Source of the DNA: Asparagopsis taxiformis
Lineage: Eukaryota; Rhodophyta; Florideophyceae; Bonnemaisoniales; Bonnemaisoniaceae
Direction: 5' to 3'
Length of the DNA stretch: 64,000 bases
Assembly: GCA_030407315.1 (NCBI GenBank)
Contig: JALQPE010000004.1
Location: 1-64,000 of the forward strand
Both the position numbers and the translations under genes were made by a program. Position 1 is the first letter of the stretch, and the number at the start of each line of letters is the position of its first letter. The notes beneath the pieces are model-generated. The model searched no databases, had not been told where the DNA came from, and saw only the letters and a program-made list of their open reading frames with translations. Below, piece by piece: positions 1 through 12,029 of this stretch.

Positions 1-13
1 CACTACGGTGTTG
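1..13 (+). repeat. left terminal inverted repeat
   Basis: CACTACGGTGTTG is an exact inverse of 14633-14645 and of 8128-8140. It starts on the first base of the window. Confidence 0.7.
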
Positions 14-23
14 GGAATGAAAA

Positions 24-370
24 AAGACAGTAAATTTACTGTCTGAGACAGTAAAAATTACTGTCTGGCCAAGACAGTGCGCGGAGACAGTAAAATTTAC
101 TGTCTGGAAATTTCAGAATACTGCTGCAGCAATAAACTGGCACGAAATCTGGGCAGTACCAAAAACAGTAAAATTTACTGTCCAGAACAGTAAATTTTAC
201 TGTCCGGAAGTGTTGCCGCCAGACAGTATGTGCAGACAGTACATTTTACTGTCTGAGGCAGTGCATTGTATTGTATTACTGCACTGTCTGGGTAAATCTG
301 TAGACAGTAGTGTAGATAGCAAATTGTATTGTCTGCGGGTAGTACCGTGTATTGGTTCACAACACTGTCT
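24..370. repeat. subterminal ACTGTC/GACAGT repeats, left end
   Basis: About fifteen copies of ACTGTC or its complement GACAGT occur here, many joined as palindromes such as TTTACTGTCTGAGACAGTAA. The pattern matches the right end (13900-14600). In CACTA elements such motifs bind the transposase; that role is inferred here. Open reading frames across this stretch are only translations of the repeat. Confidence 0.65.
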
Positions 371-1203
371 CGTGGAGTGGACTTGAGAGGAAATATGGAG
401 CATAGTGTTGGTGTGAAGGTAAATATTGGAATGGTGTAATGGTGTGTGGTATACGAAGATAGTAATTGTGGTCGAGCTTTACAGATATTTGTAGGTAGCG
501 AAGTTAGTACGAGGGAGGATAAATGAAAGAGGATAGCAGATCGACCGACCTAGAATGGGATTGAGGTTTCTAGTCTCAGTGAAGCCTATTCTGCCAATAG
601 AGAATAGAATCATGTTTATGTCAGTTGGGATAGGAGATGACACTATCGATTTTAGTGCGATGACAATTAGAATCGTGCTGAAGGGCCTGCAATCGCTGAG
701 GAATGTGACGTCATATTCCTCAATTTCCGAACGGAAGTTGGGAATAAATAGGAGTTCACGAATGGGAGCAGCGATGCACAAAATTGGTGCAGAAAGAGCT
801 TTTCGAGCTAATCACTGAGGCTTCCGTGAAGGAACTGAAACAGATACGGAAGAGTGTTCCATAGTTGATTACTTTCTCAATTCGAGAGCTATTTGCGATC
901 ATAGTCGCGATGCGCCGAGTGAACCAAAGCGTAAACAGCTGTTATCTCCTCTGGTGCCGTCTCCATGTTGAATCCTGCGACTTGTACATGTGTGAGAGAT
1001 GCTGACAATGTGAACATCGCCGGTATGCGAAACAGCCAATTGTCGAGCAGAACGTGTGTTGAGACAGCTGTTCGGAAATGGGTTTTTCTGGCGCACAGAA
1101 AGGCTGATTGCAAGATTTTCCAAACGCCTCACACCACAAAACACACGCTTTCAACAATATATCCAACAAAAAATTTCATGGATCAAGCCGCCAACCACAA
1201 TTC
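371..1203. other. no gene recognised
   Basis: Unique-looking DNA with only short overlapping frames on both strands and no recognisable protein. It is internal to the putative CACTA element. Confidence 0.4.
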
Positions 1204-1483
1204 ATGACAACCAATCATCAGTTCACTCTCGCCAATGTGCAAGTAGCATTAATGCTAGTGTGGTCAATTGACCACACTCGACCGTGGCAAACAAGTATCG
1301 CAAGCGGATCGTTATCTCATCGCCTTGCGTAGTTGGCAATCCGCACAGTCCATACGCACGCAATTGATTGACACCAATGCGACGCCACACGCGCTTCTGT
1401 TCGTCGCTACCACGCTGCATCGTCGCTTCCAAACCGATTGGTTGATGTTCACCGATGACGCACAGCGCATTGACGCCTTTTGA
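1204..1483 (+). pseudogene. importin/transportin-3-like N-terminal fragment
   Basis: Two frames together resemble the N-terminus of the importin-13/transportin-3 (MTR10) family of nuclear import receptors. The first frame (from ATG 1204) gives QFTLANVQVAL. The second (1268-1483) gives QADRYLIALRSWQSAQSIR followed by ALLFVATTLHRRFQTDW. In that family the first HEAT helices carry a small-residue-AL pattern, then A(N/D)-W-L, SW..A, and FAAQTL..K/R. One frame change near 1265 and an in-frame stop at 1483 show decay. Downstream DNA to about 2070 contains further protein-like stretches in shifting frames that may be later exons or decayed remains. The fragment lies inside the CACTA-like element, so it could be captured host sequence. 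The call rests on remembered family pattern only. Confidence 0.4.
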
Positions 1484-4400
1484 ATCCCGCTTCTCGCGCT
1501 CGCGCTCCCCCTTCACCACCTCCGGGCTCTTTTTCTTCGCGCACGCGTGCCACTTTGCGATGGCAAATGTGTGATCGTCACTGCGCGACTCTAGGTGGCT
1601 CGACCTCCGTCGCGTCTTCTCTGAGGAACACGTGCACATTTTTCACGTCATGTCGGCGGTCGTGCTCGAGTTTCGACACGCCGAGACACAGCTTTTGCAC
1701 CGCTTTTGTGCACAAAATGTCCACGTTGTTCTGCAGACCTCCCTGTTTATGCTGGCCATTTTGCATGTCAATCTTCCCGCCTGTCTCAACCGTGCGGCGT
1801 TGCGTAATGCGCGTGCCGTTCTCACTTTTTTGCAAGCCTGGAAGGCCTATTCGAGCGACCCGGCAGTTCTTCCAACTGTCATTGCAATCCGTTTGTACAT
1901 GCATCTTTACTGGTCACACCATTAATCTCACACGTGTTATTTCAACGATATGATTACGATGTCACTAGTTACGGAAAGATTGATACGTCTGCTCGCTTTC
2001 TCACGAGTCAATTCACCCATTTCGGTCTCGTGCCTACTGCCGAAGAGGAGCCTAGCTTTATGGACAAACATTAGGACTGAAAAATGTATCTAATTCAAGT
2101 AAGCTTCCTAGAATTTCACAAGCTATGCTCGATACTAAGCGAGGGGATGGCGATGAGCTCTACACAGTCAACTACGATGACCCCCGATGTGGTTCACATT
2201 CGTCACAGTACCAGTCGGGGAGACTCCTACCTCTCAGATGGTGTCCCGGTGACTCCAAGACGCCACTGCTTTGTCCAATCCTGGTCCTAAGAAGATGACG
2301 GGTTACGCTATGTGTGACGTACATGAGTACCATGGAAACGTGAGTGGGAATGGTGATAGTGGGATTACTGGAGTGATGGGAGATGAGTCTGGGGAGAAAT
2401 CATACAGTTTCTATACACCTGACGGGTATTGGTGGAATATAATTGAATGGAATGATGTGTGATGTCTGCACCACGTCGACCTCCTCTCTCGCCCCAACAT
2501 CGCGCAGCACTCTCAATGCAACACAGTGTGCATCTTTGTTGGCGTTACATGTGCGCCTAGTTCTTGCATCGCTGCTTCCCTCACATCATCATCTAACCGT
2601 CTGTAACGCAACAACATGCCACCGCATGTCGCTCACAGTCACATATGTATTTCTTAATACGCTTGTTGAAACACGGAACGCTCTTATTCACCACAGCGGC
2701 AGCTCTACACAAACTAACACTGAAACCAAGATGGAGGCAATATATCGGTGGCATTTCATTACAAATGTACTTTTTCTTTCTGCTGCTGGTGTGGCCTTGT
2801 GTTTGAAACTTGCTTGCAGGTCCTTTCCAACAGCTTAGTGTCGTAACCATTGCAGATGCGTTGCTGCTAGAATCACCCGGAGAGCTTCAATCAAATGGTT
2901 GTTGTGGACTAGTTGCGCTCGTTGTGAATCAATCGCCAGTGCGTGCATCTGTATTTGTGCGTTCGTGTGCGCGCTTACTAGATGCGATGCAATGCAATGC
3001 TCACGTACACTGTATACTACTGACTTTTACAAATATAGCTTTGTATGAGAAGCGTCGGTATGTATCCGACACCTTACCATTGCCTCACTCTGTAAAGCTT
3101 CTTTCCCAGTAGCAATTTGTATCGCATTGCACCATGACGCAGGGCAGACTGCGAGTGAAAGCAACGAGTAAACAAACTTTTCGCTCATCATTCACCACAC
3201 GCTGTTGTCGTTGAAGTCATAACCATATCCACATCCCATTCTGGAAACTCTTGGAAGACAGACGAGCCCAGTCCACCACTGGTGCTTGTAGATGTAGCAT
3301 TTTTAAGCTGTTCGTTTAGATAGTAAGGGATAGATGGTGTAGTGCGCAACACTAGAGAACAACGCTGTGCAGGACAACATGTTTGTTCGGCGTAAATCGT
3401 CATATGTTCCATTTGGACTATTTTGGCAGCTCACATGCATCAACCTGAATATTAAGACTCTGGACTGGCACACTCAAGTATCTGGATACGCTTGAGCAGT
3501 GGCAGGGGCGCAAGAGCCGGTCCAAGTTTTTGTACAAGGCACGTTGACACACTGCATTCACTTGATTGACACCCGAGTGCAACGACTGGCTCGCTGTCCA
3601 GGGATGGGGGACTGCTGTGCAAGTGTTCAATACATCTCAAGATGCAGTTCAAGAATAAACATTTCAACGTTATCCGGCTCACGGTCTCAGTTGGTCAAGT
3701 CATGGATCACAGGGTGTGGTGAAAAACCTCTTTGTTTACATTGTCTCAATAGCGAGGTCGACGATATTGCGACCTCGTTACTGGGACGGACGGATTGGCA
3801 TCACCGAGTGTGACAGACTGGAAGATGTGATTGGGCAGGAGCGAGGTGTGTGTGAAGGATAGTAAGAAACAGCGAGGTGGGTGTGTGGAAGGTGCGAATG
3901 GCGTCAAGTGATTGGCACAAGGGAGTTGAGCTCATCTGCGGACAGAGTATGGATGGCATCGTATGCCCGTTGGGACAGCCCGGGCGGAAGTGATCATGGG
4001 AAGCTCGTTTATGTATGTGTGCGGCAGTTGGGATTGGGCGCGACTGGACGGCGAATGTGGTCGAAGAATGGGCGCGGCGACTATGGTCATGCTAAGTGGA
4101 CCAACGCGGTGCGAGTCGAACCAGTTGATATATGAGGGATGTCAAGGCAAGGGGGCATTTAGACGGGCGAAAGGGTGCGTGTGACGCGAGTGGAAGGCGG
4201 TGAGGGAATGCATGCATGAATTGAGCGTGTGGGCGGACGAGGATTTGAGAAAACCTAATATGACAGTACATTGCGTGTGTGGTAGGCGCGTTGAAGTGTT
4301 ACGGCGCATAAATCATCGGCGCCGATGGCTACGTCACAAACGGTGTAATCACCGCTGTAATCGGCGCCAACAGCATGTTATGGCTGCAGACGCGACAGAA

Positions 4401-4530
4401 TGTCGACTTCATCCTTAGAATGAAGTACGCTAATTAGCCATTCTGCCCAGCACCAGGTACGAAACTTGGGACTGGGCACGTCATTAGAGCTCTAGGGTAG
4501 GTAACAGAATAAAACTTATGTGGGAGGACG
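1484..4530. other. no intact gene; scattered decayed coding-like stretches
   Basis: Short frames on both strands (for example 1632-1925, 2443-2838, 2810-3112 and 3499-3813, plus strand) have no recognised domain and no supporting start or promoter. Some may be further pieces of the importin-like fragment just upstream. I cannot support a gene call here. Confidence 0.35.
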
Positions 4531-4536
4531 GGTTTT

Positions 4537-4745
4537 CAGGACAAGCTGTCGGAACTGTAATTACTGTGTTTTCTTACAGCAAAGTCATCGTTAAGGCGGA
4601 TTTGCTTTCTCAGGACAAGCTGTCAGAACTGTAAGTACTCTGTTTTCTTACAGCAAAGTCATCGTTAAGGCGGATTTGCTTTCTCAGGACAAGCTGTCGG
4701 AACTGCTATTCAGTTTTCTTACAGCAAAGGCAGTTTACCCCGGTT
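4537..4745. repeat. 74-bp tandem repeat, three copies
   Basis: CAGGACAAGCTGTC recurs at 4537, 4611 and 4685, exactly 74 bp apart. Each copy carries a half palindrome TTACAGCAAAGTCATCGTTA and GGCGGATTTGC in the first two. The third copy is shortened and runs into the perfect palindromes at 4747. Confidence 0.85.
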
Positions 4746-4746
4746 G

Positions 4747-4935
4747 CTTACAGCAAAGTCATCGTAACGATGACTTTGCTGTAAGAAAACAAAACATTAC
4801 AGCAAAGTCATCGTTAAGATGACTTTGCTGTAAGAAAACAAAACATTACAGCAAAGTCATCGTAACGATGACTTTGCTGTAAGAAAACAAAACATTACAG
4901 CAAAGTCATCGTTACGATGACTTTGCTGTAAGAAA
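4747..4935. repeat. tandem 39-bp palindromes (CTTACAGCAAAGTCATCG type)
   Basis: Four successive near-perfect palindromes begin CTTACAGCAAAGTCATCG or CATTACAGCAAAG, and read back through CGATGACTTTGCTGTAAG. They are joined by short AAAACAAAA linkers. The first spans 4747-4785. The same palindrome recurs at 6637, 6870, 7657, 7768, 8999, 9114, 9253 and 9368. Confidence 0.9.
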
Positions 4936-5038
4936 CCATGGTAAACCAACTTCTCTGTAAGCATATGAGAGGGACTGATGTTTCTCACTCGGGAAGAAGA
5001 AGGAGACGATTTCGGACCTCGCGAAAAAGGCTGCAAAG

Positions 5039-5740
5039 TGGTCTGAAACGGTTGGGGTGGTTCTAGGGAGCACTAAAACTTGTTTTAATTGCACTCAAGC
5101 TTTCTCGCTTGCGTGGAAGGGTTGGTATAATTCATCGATTTTTGGTCATCAGATTCTCACAACTGGAGATGTGATGGTCAAAATGGAACTTTGTCCGAAT
5201 GATGTGCAAGTGGTCTGTAAGGGTTGGAGTGGGTCTAGGGAGTACGGAAAAGTGTTCTATGAGTTCGTAAAGCTGCTGGCTTGCGCATTAGGGCTGACAG
5301 AATGCATCGAGTTTTGGTCACCAGATTCCCACAACTGAAGATGTGATGGCCAAAATTGAACTTTGTCGGAACGAAGTGCAAGTGGTCTGTAAGGGTTGGA
5401 GTGGGTCTGGGGAGTACTGTAATGGGTTTTATTTGCCCTGAAAGCTGGTGGCTTGCGAGGTACAGCTTCCGGAGTTCACTAATTTTTGGTCACCAGATTC
5501 TCACAACTGGAGATGTGATGGCCAAAATTGAACTTTGTCGGAACGAAGTGTAAGTGATCCGTAAGGGCTGGAGTGGCTCTAGGGAGTACGGAAAAGTGTT
5601 TTATGTGTCCGTAAAGCTGTTGAATTGCGTGGTAGGGATTCCAGAATGCATCGACTTTTGGTCACCAGACTCCCACAACTGGAGATGTGATAGCCAAAAT
5701 TGAACTTTGCAAGAACGAAGTGCAAGTGTTCTGGATGCCT
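5039..5740. repeat. 172-bp tandem repeat array
   Basis: TGGTCTG(T/A)AA-GGTTGG-GTGG blocks start at 5039, 5211, 5383 and (degenerate) 5555, with a 172-bp spacing. Each unit contains TTTTGGTCA(C/T)CAGA, a conserved CACAACTG, and GGA(A/C)GAAGTGCAAGTG. A fifth, separated unit starts at 8141, directly after an inverted CACTACGGTG terminus. Frames of 60-90 aa in this interval are repeat translations. Confidence 0.85.
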
Positions 5741-5889
5741 TCAAGTGGCCTGGAAGCGTACTCTGGACAAGTTTTCGGACCTTGAAGAGGCTCAACTGCA
5801 CAATGCTGATATTGAAATGAAACATTCATATAGTCCATTTTTAACTAGAACTGCTGGAATGGATTGCGTAGCCTATAGAGGAGCAATGT

Positions 5890-8800
5890 AGTTATATAAT
5901 AGAGCTAGAAGCATGCCTCAACAACCTATCTCTCATGCCTCTAGTTCTCCTTCATCATTCCAGTCTTCCTTCCTGTGACGCACCGCGCCTCTGGTGTCAC
6001 TTCACACGCCCCTCCTGTGCATTAAATACCTGTCTACCACTTCCGTATTCTACTCATACCACCACCTTCATTTTACCCCATGCCTACCATCCTATCCTTT
6101 ACCTTCTGTCCTTCAGTCCTAGGCTAACCTACTTCATAACCATCGATGTAAGGTGAATATCTAGATTCCTACCTACTTGAGAGTATAGTTTATTATAACG
6201 GAAAACGGACGGTTTTGTATAGTCAATGTGCTACACAGCACCAGGAGTAGATTTTGCGCACCGATAATCTATGCTTGATATTGGAGAGACCGGCTTCTTG
6301 TAGCCTCGGAAAATGTGCAGGTAGTACCTTTCCAGAGGTCCTGGAGGTGTTCACACCAACTCTAGTCCATTTTAACGAGTTTGAATTTCGACCGCCAGAA
6401 TCTCTGTCGTGAGAAAATGGTGGTCGAAATTTACCGTGCTGCTCTCCCAATACTGAACTTTTTAGGTAGTTCAGCCCGGGTGAACAAGACACAGATTGCT
6501 CTTCAAAGCCGCCCGAAGCCGTCGAAACCATCCTTCCACAATGTTCCCGACTTCAAAATTCCTATCTCACCCTTCCCAAAGTGAGAGAGGGACCAAGGTA
6601 CCAGACGCTTACAGCTGAGGCAGTTTACCAGGGATGCTTACAGCAAAGTCATCGTTACGATGACTTTGCTGTAAGAAAAGAAAACATTACAGTGGGCGAA
6701 GGATTTTACCGGGTGAAAAAATCACCAAGAATTTTTTTACCGGGTAAAAAATCGTGGCTACTGTAATGAAACGATTTCTTACAGTAGGCGAAGAATTTTT
6801 ACCGGGTAAAAAATCACCAAGAATTTTTTTACCGGGTAAAAAAACGTGCCTGCTGTAATGTTTTCTTTCCTTACAGCAAAGTCATCGTAACGATGACTTT
6901 GCTGTCAGCACCCGCGGTAAACTGCCTCAGCTGTAAGCGGTCTGGCTTCACCCTCTCTCTCATGTCTCTTGTCTTCCTTCATCCCAGCCTATCCCAACCT
7001 CCCTTCTATGTCGACTCCGGTGTCACTCCAGCCGACCCTTCAGTGAGTGCAATCCTTCTCTACCACCGCCATAATCTACTCATACTATCCCCTTCATGTT
7101 GCTGCATACCTACCCTCCCATCCTTCCTGATTTTCCTACAATCCTAGGCTAGCCTACTTACCAACTATGTTCGTATTGAAGGCAGCTAGATTCCTAGTAA
7201 CTCAAATCTACAGTCTGCTAAAAAGGGCGATTTGGTGTGGTCACTGTGCCACACGGCACCAGGAATAGAATCTGGCCACGGATACTCTATGCTTGATCTC
7301 AGAGAGAACAGCTGCGCCAATGCTCCGAAAATGTGCTGTCAGTACCTTTCCAGACGTCCTGGAGGTGCTCATGCCAGCTCTAGTTCATTTTAGGGAGGTT
7401 GAGTTTCGACAATCAGAATTTCACTCTTGAGGAAATTGTGTTTGAAATTTTGTGCACTCCTCCCGCCGTACCAGGCAGGGCACCCAGCCCAGACTGGGTT
7501 AGCACGACGCAGAGTGCTCCCCAACACCGCTAACAGCCGTCCAAACCATCCCTCTGCCATGTTTTACGGCTTCACAATTCCTTGCTCACCCTTCCCAAGG
7601 TGAGGGAGGGACCAAGCTCCCAGCCGCTTACAGCTGAGGCAGTTTACCAGGGATGCTTACAGCAAAGTCATCGTTACGATGACTTTGCTGTAAGAAAACG
7701 TTTTCATTACAGTGGCCAGGAATTTTTTACCCGGTAAAAAAATCATGGCTACTGTAATGAATTGTTTTCTTACAGCAAAGTCATCGTAACGATGACTTTG
7801 CTGTAAACATCCCTGGTAAACTGCTCCGTCTGTAAGCCGTTGGTCTCAACCCTCGATCTCATGTCTGTTGTCCTCCTTCATCATCTCCACATCCCTTCCT
7901 GCTAAGCATCACTTCTCTAGTGTCACTCTACCAGTCCTTTTCGTGCATGAAATACTTTTCTACCACTGCCATAGTCTACACATACTATTGCCTCTATACT
8001 TCTGCATGCCTACGCTTCCATCTTTCTCTCCCGTGCTAGGCTTAGAGAATATCCTACTTCCTGAAGATCATTGTACAGTGAGGCAGTAAAAATCACTGTC
8101 TCACCGTACTGTCTGAGGCCCTCTTTTCAACACCGTAGTGTATAAGGGCTGGAGTGGCTCTGGGGATTACAGAAAGGTGTTTTATCTGTCCGTAAAGCTT
8201 CTGGCTTGCGCATTAGGGCTGGCAGAATGCATCGATTTTTGGTCATCAGATTCTCACAACTGCAGATATGATGAATTTCGGCCATGGCCAAAATTCAACT
8301 TTGTCGGAACGACGTAGATTTGGACTGGATGCCTCCAAGTGCATGCACTTGAAAGTGCACTTAGTCCAAAAAATTGTCCAGAGTACGCTCCCAGGCGATG
8401 GCCTGGAAGTGTACTCTGGACAAGTTTTTGGACCTGGAAGAGGTTGAATTGCACAATGCTTGTGTTGAAATGAAACATTTATATGGCCCATTCTTTACTT
8501 GGACAGCTGAAATCCTATCTACTCGAGAGTAAAGTATATAAAAACTGGAAACAGACGGTTTTGTATTGTCAATGTGCCACAAGGCACCAAGAGTAGATTT
8601 TGCCCTCCGATAATCTATGGTTGATTTCAGAGAGGATAACCGCGTGCAGTCACAGGACATGTGTTACCAGATCCTTCCCAGAGGTCCTGGAGGTGTTCAC
8701 ACCAACTCCAGCCCACTTTAACGAGTTTGAATTTCGAAAGTCAGAATCTCTGTCGTGAGAAAATTGAACCATTTCCGACCACGTGGTAGAAATTTCGTAC

Positions 8801-9570
8801 ACTCCTCCAACCATACTAGACACAACACCCAGCTCAAACCGGGTGTAAACAACACAATGTGTTACCTAATGCCGCCTACAGCCGTCCATACCATTCCTAT
8901 ACCCTGTTTCCTGACTTCATAATTCCTTCCTCACCCTTCCCTAGGTCGGAAAAGGACGGAAGTCCCTGCCGCTTACAGCGGAAGCAATTTACCAGGGATG
9001 CTTACAGCAAAGTCATCGTTACGATGACTTTGCTGTAAGAAAATAAATCATTACAGCAGCCATGATTTTTTACCCGGTAAAAAAATTCTTGGCCACTGTA
9101 ATTGAAACGCTTTCTTACAGCAAAGTCATCGTAACGATGACTTTGCTGTAAGAAAATAAATCATTACAGCAGCCACGATTTTTCACCCGGTAAAAATTCT
9201 TGCTGATTTTTTACCCGGTAAAATTTCTTTGGCCACTGCAATGGAAACGTTTCCTTACAGCAAAGTCATCGTTACGATGACTTTGCTGTAAGAAAATAAA
9301 TCATTACAGCTGCCATGATTTTTTTACCCGGTGAAAAAATTCTTGGCCACTGTAATGGAAACGCTTTCTTACAGCAAAGTCATCGTAACGATGACTTTGC
9401 TGTAAGAATCCCCGGTAAACGGCTTCCGCTGTAAGGGGCTGAGAGTTCCGTCCCCCTCCCACCTAGGGAAGGGTGAGCAAGGAATTGGGAAGTCAGGAAC
9501 ATGGCTCAGCAGAACGTTTGTACGGCTGTGAGTGGCTTCCAGGAGCATTCTGTGTCATGTGTTATCTCAG
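5890..9570. repeat. roughly 1-kb tandem units with foldback cores
   Basis: Three related units start near 5930, 6955 and 7860 with CATG(C/T)CT-TTGTCNTCCTTCATC. They run through AGGCT-A-CCTACTT, the GCACCA(G/A)GA(G/A)TAGA block, CAGA(G/C)GTCCTGGAGGTG(T/C)TCA, and a CTCACCCTTCCC end. Each is followed by an inverted-repeat core built of CTTACAGC palindromes and TTTTTACCCGGTAAAAA palindromes (6607-6938, 7627-7843, 8970-9434). The third unit is interrupted at about 8069-8500 by an inverted CACTA-type terminus and a 172-bp-repeat copy. Confidence 0.75.
8070..8140. repeat. internal CACTA-like terminus (right-hand type)
   Basis: GACAGT/ACTGTC motifs, GTACTGTCTGAGGCC, then TTCAACACCGTAGTG ending at 8140 copy the right terminus at 14645 almost base for base. 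No matching left terminus was found between 14 and 8070. It is either the partner of base 1 or the remnant of a separate insertion. Confidence 0.7.
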
Positions 9571-9854
9571 CAACGTCTCTTATAGTCGAACCTCACGGGT
9601 TGTCAAGGTCTAAAACTAGTCCCCCCTACGGTCTAGCTAGTGAAATCATGTAAAGTTGTAGACTAATACAAAAATGTAGCAATCAATAGGCTTAGTAGCA
9701 CTAAACTATGACATGAAGGTCAGATGTATAGATGAAAATAGAAAGGTGGGCTAAGCGAATAATGTTGAGATGAGAAAGACAGAACTTCATAGCAGGGAAC
9801 AATAGCATAGGTTTTAATACTTCTCGTATGCTATCTATTGCTCCTGTCATACTT
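9571..9854. other. no feature recognised
   Basis: AT-rich spacer between the foldback block and the 3' end of the decayed gene at 9855. Nothing identifiable was seen. Confidence 0.4.
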
Positions 9855-12029
9855 TTAATATTCGACGGTGTGGATGTGGTCCGTGAGGACGTCCTTCTCA
9901 GTCTTCAAGTAGATGTGGCCGCGCGTGGGCAGACCATAGACTAAATTCTGCTCCCACAGGAAGATCTCCTCACCTGAAGCCGACCCCGTAATGGTAAAGG
10001 TCACCGCGATCAACTAAGACGGAATAGGGTGGCACATAAAAGTGGTTAACGGGAACCTTCCACATGTCGGCGTCCGTATGGACCAGGCATACATGACTAT
10101 AAGGTGCAGCTACTATAAAGAACCCATCGGATCCGCTCGACATCATGAAATAGGATGGGGATTGGGTAGGTCCGACTCCTCAAAATTGGGATACTCAGAA
10201 GTCCGTGTGCCCATCCTGGTCCGCAGCCCCATCTGTTTTAAGAAGCAGCCGTAATCCTGTCTTCGGGAAAAAGACAGGATCCTCACCCTCCATTCCCAAC
10301 TTCAAGAAATCCGCACAAACACCAAGAGCAAGCTCTGCCACCAACTTGTTCCTGTACATATCCAAATTCCCCTCCTCCAGCTTGTCGCACAATTCACACC
10401 GCGGCAGGGGGAGTCGCCCACGACCACCATCTATGCGGTCCTTCGCAGCACCCACGTTGTGGATGAAATGCCACGGCGAAGGATCAAAACCGGGCTTGGC
10501 GAAATCTGGGGGCTCGTCCTGTGGTTTCCTGTCTTCATAATCAGAATCAGACTGCTGGGAGGGTTTCTGTGGCTTTTCAACCTCCTCAACCAGCTGGAAC
10601 TGTCGAGAAAAGTGACTGAAGAGGTCATGCGTCGCGCTACCAGCCGTGGACGACTGCAAGAGGCCTTCCACAACAACCACCCCCATGTTGTCCAGCAACG
10701 CCGCTTCACCGCAAAGTACTATTCCACCACCGAGTCCTCAGCACCTGGCGATGCAGCTGCCAGGAATGCTGCCGCCTTTATTTCCGCCCGCACCGTCTCT
10801 ACCGTCGTAATTTCCATGTAGTACTTCATCGGGCTACCAGACGCAATTGCGCTGGGGAGAACGGCGGCCACATTCTCATCGACGATACTGTCGGGAATAG
10901 GATTTTCATGGGCGTCGTCGAACTGGAGAATCGGCTCCCGAGAACGTCCTCTGGAAGCCGACTTGGATTTCTTTGACGACGACTTTGATGAAGTCTCACT
11001 GAGCTTCCTCTTTTAAAAGTACCAAATTTGGTAGAGGGCTCGGGCGTCGCAGAAGCGGTTTCCCAGTTGCGCTTCCCAAGGATGGAGCTTTTACCCGCAT
11101 CCTTGGGTGCGCTCTCCAGCTCGACGACCTGAACAGGGCTCGCACCACCCGCCGTCGCTGTTCCACCACGACCGGAACGACTCTCTTTCAGGCAGGTACT
11201 CCTTTTGGGCATCACTTTCCCAGAAGTTTCCACTCCGGACGATGCAGACACGACAGGGGTAGTGGCAGAAACAGAGGCAGCCTCGGAATAGCTGGAAGAA
11301 TCTAATTGAGGTGGTACTACCTAAATTGGATTCTTCAAAGGCAAAGGAATGGAGGATGAAGGGATGGTCAGGGAAATGGAAGGGGAAGGGTTGGCGGAAT
11401 CATGACCACATGTGACTGGGAGCGCAGCATGTGGGATGTGTGGGTCCACCACGTAAAATTGTTTCCGCATTTACATGTCGCGGTAGCCAGTTACGCGCAG
11501 GAGCATTTTCCTGGCGTCCTTTCAAAACATAGACTTCCGATTGGGAAAGATGTTCTCAAACTTGGAGCCATTGGGAGGGCCTTCCTTGGGATGTAAGTCC
11601 GCTCAGAACCCCTTCTTGGGCACCATCAGCGCAAAAACTTCGACAACGCGTGAGTGAATGTCGAAGCTCTTGCTCGGGTCACCCACGCTGGGAATGGAGC
11701 CATCCAGCATCCTCAACACATCCGAAACGTTCCAATACTCGGCCACCTCCTTCACGTACCCGAAGATTTCCAACAAACCAGCAATCCATTCCTGCCCAAT
11801 GGTACCAACCGAGTTCGGTTTCAGCCCGGCCCACCAACGGCTACAAGTGTAGTACGCCGTCATCTCGAGGTTGACACAATTTTGGACGTCCGGAGCACCC
11901 CTAAACGATCCGTTGAACAACAATTTCACCGTACACCCAGCCAGATTCTCCGTCGAAGAGAACTGCACGAACTCTGGCCTGTTCGGAATAGTTTTCTGCA
12001 GCCAAATCCGTTTTCAAGAATTGCTCCAT
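9855..12029 (-). pseudogene. decayed gene, unknown product with a double-stranded beta-helix-like C-terminus
   Basis: Minus-strand coding pieces line up over 2.2 kb. The start is ATG 12029 (MEQFLKTDLAAENYSEQ), shifting frame to 11968-11603 (CVNLEMTAYYTCSRWWAG). A Ser/Lys-rich middle follows at 11251-10826, then DSIVDENVAAVLPSAI near 10890. The next piece is 10698-10195, ending DQDGHTDF. After two in-frame TGA codons comes GVGPTQSPSYFMMSSGSDGF, then HFYVPPYSVLVDRGDLYHYG near 10000. The last block, IFLWEQNLVYGLPTRGHIYL, stops at 9855. An HTD triad and a later DLYHYG histidine separated by beta-rich text resemble the H-x-D...H iron site of 2-oxoglutarate oxygenases or cupins, but this is only suggestive. 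At least four frame shifts and several stops mark a pseudogene. It lies within the CACTA-like element and may be captured or passenger sequence. Confidence 0.5.

Noticed and set aside
1..400. CRISPR-like array from regularly repeated ACTGTC words
   Set aside because: Spacing is irregular, motifs occur in both orientations, there are no unique spacers, and the genome is eukaryotic.
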